DNA from: Calditrichaceae bacterium
GTDB lineage: Bacteria; Calditrichota; Calditrichia; Calditrichales; Calditrichaceae
NCBI GenBank assembly: GCA_024763405.1
Contig: JANTFQ010000004.1
Location: 1 to 23,227 of the forward strand
Length of the DNA: 23,227 bases
Reading direction: 5' to 3'
The position numbers and the translations under genes were made by a program. Positions 6,584 to 16,100 of this stretch are shown one piece after another (position 1 is the stretch's first letter; each line of letters begins with the position of its first letter). Below the pieces are notes generated by a model. That model saw only the letters and a program-made list of their open reading frames with translations, made no database searches and was not told the origin of the DNA.

Positions 6584-7339
6584 TTATCCGCAAAGTACAT
6601 TGCCACCGTTTACATTTAAAATTTCGCCGGTTATTGCCCGGGCTGCTTTAGAAGCAAGAAAAACAATAGGGCCGGCAAGATCATCTGCTTCGGGGATAAA
6701 GCCGATGGGAAGCTGTTTTTCAATAGAGCCGTTACTTTCTTTCAGCGCTTCTGCCGACATATCTGTATTTACCCAGCCCGGGGCCACCGAATTCACACGG
6801 ATACCGTCCGGTCCCAGTTCCGCAGCCAGCGATTTGGTAAAGCTGATCAGGGCGCCTTTTGTGGCGGCATAGTGCGAATGGAACGCTTCACCGCGCTGCC
6901 CTGCTGTGGAGGTAATATTTATAATGGACCCTTTAAGGCCTTTTTCCTTCATCTGTTTTACCACCAAATGTGTAAAATAAAAAGCGCTGTCCAGATTGAC
7001 CTGCATCGTTTTACGCCATTGATCCACGGTCATTTCTTCCACCCGTCCATATTCCCAAATACCGGCGTTATTCACCAGGATATCTATTTGCCCCAGTTTA
7101 TCTATTACCTTTTGGATAAAACCGCTTACTTCCTGGTAATCACTGATTTCACATTCATTAAAATAGATTTGCCCTTCATACTTTGCACAGGATTCGGCCA
7201 GATTTTCGGCAAGACGAAAATTCTTATTATAATTAAAAGCGGTGTTGGCGCCTAATTTCATAAATAATTTTACGGTTGCGGCACCGATTCCTCTACTGCC
7301 TCCTGTGATTAAAACATTTTTCCCTTTAAAATCGAACAT
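6584..7339 (-). CDS. SDR family oxidoreductase, FabG-like
   Basis: This classical short-chain dehydrogenase/reductase of about 251 residues has the cofactor motif T-G-G-S-R-G-I-G at residues 12-19, the N-N-A-G stabilising motif near 90, and the catalytic triad S144, Y157 and K161 (I-N-I-T-S ... Y-A-A-T-K). P-G-W-V-N-T-D-M and the C-terminal I-T-G-E-I-L-N-V-N-G-G are typical of 3-oxoacyl-ACP reductase-like members. NADPH preference is suggested by the Asn-rich end of the second strand (F-N-Y-N-K-N). It may be a FabG paralogue, but the substrate is unproven since no fatty-acid genes are adjacent. Two ATGs occur in tandem (7342 and 7339). The SD CAGGAG leaves only 2 bases before the first and 5 before the second, so 7339 is preferred. 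Confidence 0.9.
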   Translation of the reverse strand: MFDFKGKNVLITGGSRGIGAATVKLFMKLGANTAFNYNKNFRLAENLAESCAKYEGQIYFNECEISDYQEVSGFIQKVIDKLGQIDILVNNAGIWEYGRVEEMTVDQWRKTMQVNLDSAFYFTHLVVKQMKEKGLKGSIINITSTAGQRGEAFHSHYAATKGALISFTKSLAAELGPDGIRVNSVAPGWVNTDMSAEALKESNGSIEKQLPIGFIPEADDLAGPIVFLASKAARAITGEILNVNGGNVLCG

Positions 7340-7342
7340 CAT

Positions 7343-7641
7343 TACTCCTGTTTTAAATTCACTGCTTATGTCTCTAACTCAACAAAAACAAAGTTTTTAC
7401 CTGTTTTGATAATTCCAACACACCCCCTACAAAGATCAATTCATGCTGACAGGCATTGGTCCCCCTCTCTTTCGAAAGAGAGGGGGAATCAGGGCGTGAG
7501 TCGTTCTTTAGAACATGTTTGCTTCCAACAAACTGTTTTTATTTAAATGAACAAAAAATAACTTCGCTAAGGATAGAATTCATTAAATTTACTATCCGTA
7601 ACAAATATTGTCTGCCATTTGTTCCCCGGAAATCTGTTTGT
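7343..7641. other. intergenic region with a palindromic repeat
   Basis: About 300 bases lie between the glycosyltransferase stop and the SDR start, both on the minus strand. No gene is supported. It holds a perfect 28-bp palindrome (see the entry at 7460) and a weak hairpin GTTTG/CAAAC at 7517-7533 followed by TG and a T-run on the plus strand. The remainder is AT-rich and presumably contains the SDR promoter. Confidence 0.6.
7460..7487. repeat. perfect 28-bp palindrome, C/T-rich then G/A-rich
   Basis: The 14-base half TCCCCCTCTCTTTC (7460-7473) is followed directly by its exact reverse complement (7474-7487), with no loop. No T-tract follows on either strand, so this is not a typical terminator. 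The purine-rich flank AATCAGGGCGTGAG follows, and a similar G-rich, TGAG-type flank is seen next to the hairpin cluster near 21761. This suggests a dispersed repeat family. Confidence 0.7.
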
Positions 7642-8850
7642 TCAACTATTTTCTTCTTCAACGATCGTATAAAGTTCCTGCATAAAATTCGGCAGGGCGG
7701 ATTGCATTCGGTTCCAGCTTGGAATCATCGGCAATTCCATAGGATTGGCTAAAAACTGTTCGCCGGAAAGAATGATACTGCGGGTAAATACTTCCACGGC
7801 TTTTTCTTCCATATGCCGTTCATATACAAGGCCGTTCACAGCGGCATCCGCATGGTATTTATCAATAAAATCCAGTGCTTTTCGCCAATAGGCGGCCTTC
7901 AGTGTACGGAAGAATTGATCCGTAAAAACCACTCCCGTACTGGCCAGTACCCGGTAGAATGATTTGGCGATATCCACACTCATTTTTGCCAAGCCGGCAT
8001 TCGAATCAGACTCGGACAATTGCTGGTGTTTGTGATCATAATTATCCAGAATATCCACCTGACACATCTGGTTCTTTGCGTAGTTACGGTAAATTTCATT
8101 CAGTGTGCCAATCTCCAGCCCCCAGTCGCTGGGCAGACGTAACTGAAAAGCCACGCCCCGCAAAATAGCAATTTCTCCGGAAAGCGGATAGCGAAAGGAA
8201 TCAATAAAATTAAGATAGTCAATATTGCCCAATATACGTTTTAGAGATCGGATAAGCGGCGTAATAAACAGGCGGGTTACTCTGCCATTCAGTTGATCGG
8301 AGACACGGCTGTAGTAGCCCTTACTGAAACGGAAGGATAAAAGAGGATCCGCCAGCGGATACACCAGCCGGGCTAATAACTGCCGATGATAGGTTATAAT
8401 ATCACAATCGTGCATCGCAATTACACGGGATTTATCGCTGGCTAATAAATATCCCAAACTCAGCCAGGCATTGCGGCCTTTTCCTTCCGTTCCGATATAC
8501 AATTTTTTTTCACCCAGTGTTTGACAAAGTTCTTTTATCTTAGGACTTCGCTGCCAGATAACCCGGTGCCTTTGCGGGAGGCGGGAAAAGAATTTCTTGG
8601 CGTGTTCAAACTCGTTTTTATTGGCCGCATCAAGGCCGATTACGATTTCGGTAAGATACGGAACCTTCTGAAGTTGATCCACGATACGCGGTAAGGCATT
8701 TCCTTCCAATTCACTACTAAGCGAAGGCAGGAACAGGGAAATAGGATTCTTTCCGGAAAAGGATTTTATTTTTGCTTCTAAATCTTCCAAAGGATATTTA
8801 CGCAAATTGTGCAGACTGGTAACTTCCCCGTTCTGAAAAAAATCAGACAT
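7642..8850 (-). CDS. gpgS: glucosyl-3-phosphoglycerate synthase (GT81)
   Basis: This 402-residue GT-A glycosyltransferase is expected to transfer glucose from an NDP-glucose to 3-phosphoglycerate, giving glucosyl-3-phosphoglycerate. Motifs include L-P-S-L-S-S-E-L-E-G-N-A-L near 41-53, G-L-D-A-A near 72, G-K-G-R-N-A-W-L 123-130, the metal-binding M-H-D148-C-D150, L-N-G-R-V-T-R-L near 187-194, Y-P-L-S-G-E 221-226, D-W-G-L-E-I-G 242-248 and D-H-K-H-Q 272-276. These are the conserved blocks of the GT81 family (GpgS and close relatives). Mannosyl-3-phosphoglycerate synthase is the main alternative, but WGLEIG and DHKHQ favour GpgS. The gene follows the HAD phosphatase on the same strand after 49 bases, forming a two-step pathway. 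GAAAGGA precedes the ATG at 8850. Confidence 0.85.
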   Translation of the reverse strand: MSDFFQNGEVTSLHNLRKYPLEDLEAKIKSFSGKNPISLFLPSLSSELEGNALPRIVDQLQKVPYLTEIVIGLDAANKNEFEHAKKFFSRLPQRHRVIWQRSPKIKELCQTLGEKKLYIGTEGKGRNAWLSLGYLLASDKSRVIAMHDCDIITYHRQLLARLVYPLADPLLSFRFSKGYYSRVSDQLNGRVTRLFITPLIRSLKRILGNIDYLNFIDSFRYPLSGEIAILRGVAFQLRLPSDWGLEIGTLNEIYRNYAKNQMCQVDILDNYDHKHQQLSESDSNAGLAKMSVDIAKSFYRVLASTGVVFTDQFFRTLKAAYWRKALDFIDKYHADAAVNGLVYERHMEEKAVEVFTRSIILSGEQFLANPMELPMIPSWNRMQSALPNFMQELYTIVEEENS

Positions 8851-8899
8851 GGTATTTCCTTTCTGTACTGCGGCGATACTGAAACAGCACCCTGGTTAT

Positions 8900-9733
8900 T
8901 TATTCTTTAATAATTTCAAATACGGCTTCCTGCCAACCCAACGGACCGATTCCGGCCGTGTGATGTATAAATTCCCCGCTCAGACCCTCCGCATAACTGC
9001 CGTCCGTTCTTCTTACCACCACCGGCCGATCGACCTCCTGCAGCATCGCCCAATCATTGGGACTGTCGCCGATTCCTATCGTTTTTAGATCGGCGCTGAT
9101 ATTCTGCTCGAACAATTCTCTCAAAACCCGAACCGCTTTCCCTTTATCCGTATTTCCCAAAAGGTGGTAAAAACGGTTTCCTTTTAAAATTTTAAAACCC
9201 TCTTGCCCGGCAGAACGGAACACGGCGTCTGGAAGCGCTTTCCCATTCAGAATAATAAACGGCTCACTATAACCGCGCTCTTTTGCCGTCTGTGCCCGGA
9301 CGTTGTCCAGACCCGTGAGATTCTGAATCTCTTTGGTGTCCATTTCATGAAAACCGCGGGCAGAAATTTTAAATTCTGTTTTAAGCCGATCAAAAAATTC
9401 CAGAATATCTGCATATGCACGACCTAAAGTTATAATCCGGTAAGTTTTTCTTTTCACCGTTTTATCAGGAAACACCGTAAAATAATTTTGCGGGATACAT
9501 ACAGCAGAACCGTTTTCGATAATAAAAGGTCCGTTCAATTCTGCTTCGTTGCAGATGGAAGCGGTTTCTTCAAATGTTTTACTGGTACAAGGAATTACCG
9601 GAATATTTCGCCCGGATAGAAAATGTAACGCCTTCGCAGCAGAAGCAAAAGAATAGGTCCTGGCGTCGAGCAGGGTTCCGTCTAAATCGGTAAACAGAAC
9701 CCAGTTTCGGTTTACGGGAATAGATTGATTCAT
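8900..9733 (-). CDS. gpgP: HAD-IIB glucosyl/mannosyl-3-phosphoglycerate phosphatase
   Basis: This 277-residue HAD-superfamily phosphatase (Cof/MPGP type) has motif I D16-L-D18-G-T, motif II P-C-T50-S-K, E-N-G at 73-75, the lysine region T-D-K-G-K-A 195-200, and motif III/IV G-D-S-P-N-D 222-227. The length and the E-P-F-I-I-L segment fit mannosyl-3-phosphoglycerate phosphatase-like enzymes, which in GpgS-containing bacteria remove the phosphate of glucosyl-3-phosphoglycerate to give glucosylglycerate. It is the first gene of the minus-strand pair with the GT81 synthase. Coupling to GpgS makes the glucosyl form likelier than the mannosyl form, but sequence alone does not prove it. The upstream 223-base gap is divergent with glutamate dehydrogenase. 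Confidence 0.83.
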   Translation of the reverse strand: MNQSIPVNRNWVLFTDLDGTLLDARTYSFASAAKALHFLSGRNIPVIPCTSKTFEETASICNEAELNGPFIIENGSAVCIPQNYFTVFPDKTVKRKTYRIITLGRAYADILEFFDRLKTEFKISARGFHEMDTKEIQNLTGLDNVRAQTAKERGYSEPFIILNGKALPDAVFRSAGQEGFKILKGNRFYHLLGNTDKGKAVRVLRELFEQNISADLKTIGIGDSPNDWAMLQEVDRPVVVRRTDGSYAEGLSGEFIHHTAGIGPLGWQEAVFEIIKE

Positions 9734-9965
9734 TAAACCGCCTTCAGGTATCTGATTAGCCTTTATAAAATGCAGTAAAATTCCTTAAAAATCAAGCCGG
9801 TTTTCAATTCTTTAGGGTTAAAACGAAGTCTTTAAATTTACCACTTTGGAACGGTAGAAAAAAGCTCGGGTTTCTCGATATTTCTTTATTGTCGTTTTAT
9901 ATTTAAGTATATTTAAGGCATCTTTAACAGGCTTTTGAATTTGTTTCCCTAATAAGGTGCTTAAT
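9734..9965. promoter_or_regulatory. divergent promoter region between the glucosylglycerate genes and gdh
   Basis: This is the only gap where transcription must start in both directions. It is AT-rich, especially at 9875-9930 (T-rich with TATATT at 9908-9913). I see no confident -35/-10 pair, operator repeat or riboswitch. The plus strand ends in AAGG about 8 bases before the ATG at 9966. Confidence 0.45.
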
Positions 9966-11252
9966 ATGAATCGTTCCGTTTATAACCCCTTCCAAACCGC
10001 ACAGGCTCAGTTTGATCATGCCGCTGATTTACTTGAACTCGACCAGGGAGCCCGTGATCTTCTTCGTAATCCGATGAAAGAATTTCATTTCAGCATTCCC
10101 GTCCGCATGGACAATGGGCGGATAAAAGTATTCCGCGGATTCCGTGTACAACACAACCATGCACGGGGACCGGCAAAAGGGGGCATTCGCTTTCATCCCC
10201 AGGAAACCATTGATACGGTTAGGGCGCTTTCCATGTGGATGACCTGGAAAACAGCCGTCGCCGATCTTCCGCTAGGCGGGGGCAAAGGAGGCGTTGTCTG
10301 TGATCCTCATAATTTAAGTCCTCGTGAGCAGGAGCAAATTTGCCGCGGATGGGTAAGACAGGTATTAAAAAATGTCGGGCCTTATTCGGATATTCCCGCT
10401 CCGGATATTATGACCAACACACAGCACATGCTCTGGATGCTTGATGAATACGAAGCCATACAGGGCGAACATTTCCCCGGGTTTATCACCGGAAAGCCGG
10501 TTGGAATGGGCGGTTCTCAAGGCCGAACGGAGGCCACCGGTTACGGTGTGATGATTGCAGTACGTGAAGCGTTAAAAGAACTTTCGGTAAATCCCGAAAA
10601 CACAACCGCCAGTGTTCAGGGCTTTGGAAATGTATCCCGGTATGCTATTGAGCTATTTCAGCAGATGGGCGGAACGGTAACCTGTGTTTCTTGCTGGGAC
10701 CAAATCGATCAGACCAGCTATGCTTTCCGAAAGAAAGACGGTATTAACCTGGATGAGCTGCTGTCCATTGCCGATCCGTTTGGCGGCATTATCAAAGAGA
10801 AAGCGGCTGATTTAAACTATGAAGTTTTGCCCGGAAGTACCTGGATGGAACAGGAAGTTGATATTCTTGTTCCGGCCGCTTTGGAAAATCAGCTGAATGC
10901 AGATAATATAAAAAACATAAATAGCCGGGTTAAACTAATTGCCGAAGGTGCAAACGGGCCGACTACACCGGATGCCGATCAATTTATAAATAAAAAAAAT
11001 ATATTCTTAATTCCGGATCTGCTGGCCAATGCCGGCGGGGTAACAGTGAGTTATTTCGAACAGGTTCAGAGCAATATGAACTATTTCTGGGAAAAAGAGG
11101 AGGTGCTGGGCAAACTTGATGTTAAAATGACATCCGCTTTTATTGCCGTAAGTGATTTTGCCAAAGCAAACAAACTAAATATGCGTGAAGCCGCCAATGT
11201 CATTGCCGTCAGTCGTACGGCCGATGCCTGTCGAAACCGGGGATGGATTTAA
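9966..11252 (+). CDS. gdhA: glutamate dehydrogenase (Glu/Leu/Phe/Val dehydrogenase family)
   Basis: This 428-residue enzyme catalyses reversible oxidative deamination of glutamate to 2-oxoglutarate and ammonia with NAD(P). It has the family's G-P-A-K-G-G-I-R-F, the substrate-binding lysine in M-T-W-K95-T-A-V, the catalytic lysine in L-G-G-G-K107-G-G, the catalytic aspartate D147 in I-P-A-P-D, G-R-T-E-A-T-G-Y-G-V, and A-N-A-G-G-V-T-V-S-Y-F-E. The last is typical of true glutamate dehydrogenases rather than Leu/Phe dehydrogenases. The Rossmann loop reads G-F-G-N-V-S, with Ser in place of the third glycine. A GTG at 9957 would add three residues, but AAGG sits at the right distance for ATG 9966. 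It heads a run of three plus-strand genes with the two ATP-grasp proteins, separated from them by 159 bases with an imperfect inverted repeat. Confidence 0.93.
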   Translation: MNRSVYNPFQTAQAQFDHAADLLELDQGARDLLRNPMKEFHFSIPVRMDNGRIKVFRGFRVQHNHARGPAKGGIRFHPQETIDTVRALSMWMTWKTAVADLPLGGGKGGVVCDPHNLSPREQEQICRGWVRQVLKNVGPYSDIPAPDIMTNTQHMLWMLDEYEAIQGEHFPGFITGKPVGMGGSQGRTEATGYGVMIAVREALKELSVNPENTTASVQGFGNVSRYAIELFQQMGGTVTCVSCWDQIDQTSYAFRKKDGINLDELLSIADPFGGIIKEKAADLNYEVLPGSTWMEQEVDILVPAALENQLNADNIKNINSRVKLIAEGANGPTTPDADQFINKKNIFLIPDLLANAGGVTVSYFEQVQSNMNYFWEKEEVLGKLDVKMTSAFIAVSDFAKANKLNMREAANVIAVSRTADACRNRGWI

Positions 11253-11260
11253 AACAAAAT

Positions 11261-11348
11261 ACATTTTACCTTGAAGTTCACGAAGCACAGGAAGAGAGAT
11301 AACGACTAAAAACTTCGTACTTTTTATGAGCTTCATGATAACAAAATA
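11261..11348. repeat. imperfect inverted repeat between gdh and the first ATP-grasp gene
   Basis: The reverse complement of 11261-11290 (GTGCTTCGTGAACTTCAAGG followed by TAAAAT) resembles the plus strand at 11311-11348 (ACTTCGTAC, ATGAGCTTCATGATAAC, AAAAT), with several mismatches. The two halves face each other over about 20 bases. It looks like a decayed dispersed repeat of the TTCGTG type, not a coding region. There is no T-run, so a terminator is unlikely. Confidence 0.45.
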
Positions 11349-11411
11349 ACAAGGGCATAAGATATTTAACCCGACTAATATTGTGTCATTTATTACTGGA
11401 ATAATTGTGTA

Positions 11412-13142
11412 ATGGAAAAGCAAATACTCGTTCCTTTTAACCGTCAGTTTTCCGGTTCAGACAATTCGGTTTCTTTTATCGGAACAGGCTCTGCCGGTGG
11501 CAAAGCCCAGGGGCTGCTTTCTATTGCGTCTGTTCTTGCCGAGAAAATAAAGCATGAAAATTTCCCTAATATTCAATTAAGTATTCCTTCCTTTACCGTC
11601 ATTCGTACGGATATTTTTAACTTGTTCATGGAACGCAACAAGCTAAATAAGGCCGCTTTTAACGATATGCCGGACGATCGTATTGCACATGTATTTCAAA
11701 AGGCAAAGCTGCCCTTCGAGATACTGGGCGATCTGCAGGCGCTGGCAACCAACGTAAGGCACCCTCTCGCCGTGCGTTCTTCCAGTCTGCTGGAAGACGC
11801 CATGTACGAACCCTTTGCCGGAATCTATGCCACTAAAATGACTCCGAACAATCAAATGGATGCCGACAGCCGCTTCCGGAAACTTGTAGAAGCTATTAAA
11901 TTTGTCTATGCCTCTGTTTATTTTAAGGCCGCCAGAGATTATATGGCTGCAGCTTCGCATAATATTGAAGATGAAAAAATGGCGGTTATTATTCAAAAAG
12001 TAGCCGGCTCCAGACACGGCGACCGCTTTTATCCGGAGCTTTCCGGAGTCGCGCGATCTTATAATTTTTATCCGACCGGACGGGCAAAGCCGGAACAGGG
12101 TGTGGTTAATTTGGCACTTGGTTTAGGCCGCACAATTGTAGACGGCGGTGTTTCCTGGACATACACGCCGGCTTATCCAAAAATCAGTCCTCCATTTGCT
12201 TCTACTTCTGATATGCTCAAGCAAACACAAAACGAATTCTGGGCTGTAAATATGGGCAAAGCGCCGGCCTATGAGCCTATAAATGAGGCGGAATATCTGG
12301 TTCTTGAAAATATTATGACAGCAGATCGTGATCAGACATTACAATATACTGCTTCTACTTTAAACCGGCATTCCGGACGGGTCTCCATCGGGGTCGGAGC
12401 AGAGGGTCCCCGTATTATAAATTTTTCTCCCCTTTTACAGTTGCCGGATATCCCTTTTAATAATCTCATTAAAGAACTTCTGATGGTCTGCGAACAGTCA
12501 GTCGGAGCACCGGTTGAAATTGAGTTTGCGATGACTTTTCACCGGGAAACACCACATCAATTCAGCTTCCTTCAGGTACGGCCAATGGCTGTATCAACAG
12601 AAGAGATAGATATAAAACCGGAAGAATTGTCGGCGGAGGGTCTTTTAACTTCTTCCGAAAATGTACTGGGGAATGGAGCTTATAATTCTATCTGTGATAT
12701 TATTTATGTAAAACCCGGTGTGTTTGAAGCAAAGAATACACCTAAAATTGCAGACGAGTTACAAACATTTAATAAGCAGTTGAATATAGAAAAGAGAGCC
12801 TGTCTGCTCATCGGATTCGGACGCTGGGGCAGTTCCGATCCCTGGCTGGGCATTCCGGTAAACTGGGGTCAGATTTCCAGTGCGAAAGTAATTGTGGAGG
12901 CAACCCTGGAAAATATGAATGTGGAGTTAAGCCAGGGGTCTCATTTTTTTCACAACCTAACCAGTTTTAATGTGTTCTATTTTTCAGTCCCCTTTTCCGG
13001 TGAATACAGCATCGACTGGGAATGGCTCGATCAGCAATCTGCTGAAGCTGAAACAAAATTTATCCGTCATCTTATACTACCACATCCCCTGCGAGTTAAA
13101 GTGGACGGTTACCGCCGACGGGGAGTGATATATAAAGTATAG
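11412..13142 (+). CDS. PEP/pyruvate-binding ATP-grasp protein without phosphohistidine domain
   Basis: Residues about 20-395 of this 576-residue protein form a PPDK/PEP-synthase N-terminal ATP-grasp domain: G29-G-K-A-Q-G-L, the hallmark A-V-R122-S-S-S-L-L-E-D followed by P-F-A-G, V-E-I-E-F-A, and the closing F-L-Q388-V-R390-P. The nucleotide-binding residues therefore look intact. The swivelling T-x-G-G-x-x-C-H phosphohistidine domain and the PEP-binding TIM barrel are both missing. Residues about 420-576 form another module with G-F-G470-R-W-G-S, G-I-P-V-N-W-G-Q-I-S and S-H511-F-F-H, which recurs in the next gene. It cannot be a complete PEP synthase or dikinase. A kinase or ATP-driven ligase-like role on an unknown partner is possible. 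The start has no strong SD. The next gene follows after 50 bases. Confidence 0.85.
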   Translation: MEKQILVPFNRQFSGSDNSVSFIGTGSAGGKAQGLLSIASVLAEKIKHENFPNIQLSIPSFTVIRTDIFNLFMERNKLNKAAFNDMPDDRIAHVFQKAKLPFEILGDLQALATNVRHPLAVRSSSLLEDAMYEPFAGIYATKMTPNNQMDADSRFRKLVEAIKFVYASVYFKAARDYMAAASHNIEDEKMAVIIQKVAGSRHGDRFYPELSGVARSYNFYPTGRAKPEQGVVNLALGLGRTIVDGGVSWTYTPAYPKISPPFASTSDMLKQTQNEFWAVNMGKAPAYEPINEAEYLVLENIMTADRDQTLQYTASTLNRHSGRVSIGVGAEGPRIINFSPLLQLPDIPFNNLIKELLMVCEQSVGAPVEIEFAMTFHRETPHQFSFLQVRPMAVSTEEIDIKPEELSAEGLLTSSENVLGNGAYNSICDIIYVKPGVFEAKNTPKIADELQTFNKQLNIEKRACLLIGFGRWGSSDPWLGIPVNWGQISSAKVIVEATLENMNVELSQGSHFFHNLTSFNVFYFSVPFSGEYSIDWEWLDQQSAEAETKFIRHLILPHPLRVKVDGYRRRGVIYKV

Positions 13143-13192
13143 AATTGTAAAATCCGGACACCCGAAATTCCTGTTATCAGAAAAGAGTCCTT

Positions 13193-16100
13193 ATGCGTGA
13201 AAATAAACCTCTCGAAAAAATTATTATCGATTTAAAAGAACGTGCAAAAGAGCTGAACTGCCTTTACGAAGTTCAGGAAATACTGCATAAACCCGGGGCC
13301 ACAATCGATGAAATCTGCAACAAAATTATACAGGCAATCCCACCGGGCTGGCAGTATCCCGATATTTGCCAGGCTAAAATTGTTTTCCGGGGTTCAGAAT
13401 ATACAACGAAAGGTTTTCAGGAATCAAAATGGACGCAGTGCGCACTTATTAAAATTCAGGAAGAAGAAGCGGGCCAAATATGTGTATTTTACACTGAAGA
13501 ACGTCCTAATCTTGATGAAGGTCCATTTTTAAAAGAAGAGCGTAAACTTATTGACACTATTGCCAGTCAATTTGGGCTGCATGTTTTACACTATCAGCTT
13601 AAAAAGGTCTTTGAAGAAAAAAAATCTCTTTCCGAAAGAAAAATGAATGAGTGGGAAGTAATTGTTGATTTATTGAACCGAACCGATCCTAAATTACTTA
13701 TCCGTATCTCCCGAAAAATGGTCAATTACCTTTATTGGAATGGCATTAAAGAAGCCGAAAAGTTACTAAATTACTTTACTCCCGCGTATAAAGAAGATGA
13801 TGATCTATTTACTGAAACCAACCGCCCGCATCAACAGAAAACCGGAAACGACTTAACAAAACTCAGTCCGGAAATCTTTCAGACAGCCGGAAAATATTTA
13901 AGTGAAAAAGAAATATTAGCTAATATTCAGAAATGGATTAAAGAAGATCATTCCGGATTTTTGGTTAATATACTGGAAAATACAGGGTCGTCTTTGGCCG
14001 AAATTAGTAGCGCTGTCGAACGTTTTCATCATATTACGCCCCATAGTTTAGAATTATCTCCCCCCCGTGAAAAAAGCTTTCGGGTCGCTTTAATTAACCG
14101 GCTTTTAAGCGAACAGCATTCATTTATTAAAATTGCAAAGCAGTTTATTAAAGTCGATAGTTTTACCGAGTTAATGCACAAATGTATTTTCCCGGTTGGC
14201 AGCCACGGGAAATTGGGTGGAAAGAGCGCCGGTCTGTTTTTAGCTCAGCAGATATTAAAAAAAGCGGCAAAAGAAAATACTCTATTAGAAAAAATCAAAA
14301 CTCCAAAAACCTGGTATATTACTTCCGATGGTCTGTTTAATTTTATAAGTTTTAATAATCTCGAAGATATTATTGAACAGAAATATAAAGACATCGGCCA
14401 GGTACGACAGGAATATCCTTATATTGTTCATATTTTCAAAAACTCTTCTTTTACCCCGGAAATTATTAAGGGTCTCTCCATGGCCTTAGATGATTTTGGA
14501 GATGTGCCGCTTATCGTTCGTAGCTCAAGCCTGCTCGAAGATCGTATGGGCGCTGTATTTGCCGGGAAATATAAGAGTCTGTTTATTGCAAACCAGGGTA
14601 CCAAACAGGAACGGCTGATTGAACTGCTTGACGCCGTATCCGAAGTGTATGCGTCCACCTTTGGACCGGACCCGATTGAATACCGCTCGGAACAAGGGCT
14701 GCTGGATTATCATGAAGAAATGGGTATTTTAATCCAGGAAGTCGTAGGTAAAAAGGTGGGGCCTTATTTCTTTCCGGCCTTTGCCGGTGTGGCATTCAGC
14801 TACAATGAATTCCGCTGGTCCAGCCGAATAAAACGGAGTGACGGGCTTATCCGGATGGTGCCCGGATTGGGAACAAGGGCGGTGGATCGGGTGAGCGATG
14901 ATTATCCTGTTTTAATTGCCCCGGGCCAGGCACAGCTGCGTGTAAATGTTACATTGGATGAAATAATACGTTATTCTCCCCGAAAAATCGATGTGATCAA
15001 TCTTGAAAAAAGGAATTTTGAAACCATTGAATTGCGTCATTTATTCAGGGACTATGGCCATGAATATCCCTATTTAACAAAGCTGGTGTCTATTATCAAC
15101 GAAACACACCTGCAACCGGCCAGGCCAATGGGCATCGATTTTAGCAAAGACAGTTTAGTGGTCACCTTTGATAGTCTTGTCAATAACACCTCGTTTATAA
15201 AACAGATTCAGACTGTTTCTCACACCCTTCAAAAAAGTTACGATTATCCGGTAGATATTGAATTTGCCCACGACGGTGAAGATTTTTATCTCCTTCAATG
15301 CCGTTCGCAAAGTTCCCGTCCTGAATGCAGTCCGGCTTCCATACCGGAAGATATTCTGCCCGAGGATATCCTTTTTACTGCAAATAAGTATATTTCCAAC
15401 GGAACTATTTCCGATATCACACATATTGTTTATGTCGATCCGCAAAAATATAGCAGCCTTTCCAGCCGCAAAGACCTTCTTGCTGTTGGAAGAGCGGTAG
15501 GGCTGTTAAATAAGATCCTGCCGAAACGTCAGTTCATTTTAATGGGACCCGGTCGATGGGGAAGCCGTGGAGACATCAAGCTTGGGGTTAACATTACGTA
15601 TTCGGATATAAACAATACCGCAATGCTCATCGAAATCGCCCGAAAACAGAAAGACTATGTCCCGGAGCTTTCATTCGGGACACATTTTTTCCTCGATCTG
15701 GTAGAAGCTGACATTCGCTACCTTCCGCTATATCCTGATGAAGGCGGTATGATTTTAAACGAGAATTTTTTACTGAATTCTAAAAATATCCTGGCGGAAG
15801 TTCTTCCTGAATATGCCGGCCTTCAGGAAACAATTCATGTCATAGATATCGCCTCTTTCACCGGGGGAAGAGTGCTCCAGGTTCTACTAAATTCCGACAC
15901 CGAGGTAGGAATCGGGATTTTGGCGCATCCAACTGAAATTTCCGGACTTAAAGAAAAAAGAGACGCTTCTCTGAGCAAAGCGTTAAAGACAGATACACAT
16001 TGGCGCTGGCGGCTGCAGTATGCAATGGAACTGGCTTCCAGGCTGGATGCAGAACGGTTTGGGGTTAAAAATTTATATCTGTTTGGCAGCACAAAAAATG

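Noticed and set aside
7460..7487. The 28-bp palindrome as an intrinsic terminator
   Set aside because: No loop and no T-run on either strand.
7456..7752. 98-codon plus-strand open frame
   Set aside because: Begins at the palindrome and runs antisense into the end of the glycosyltransferase gene; no SD.
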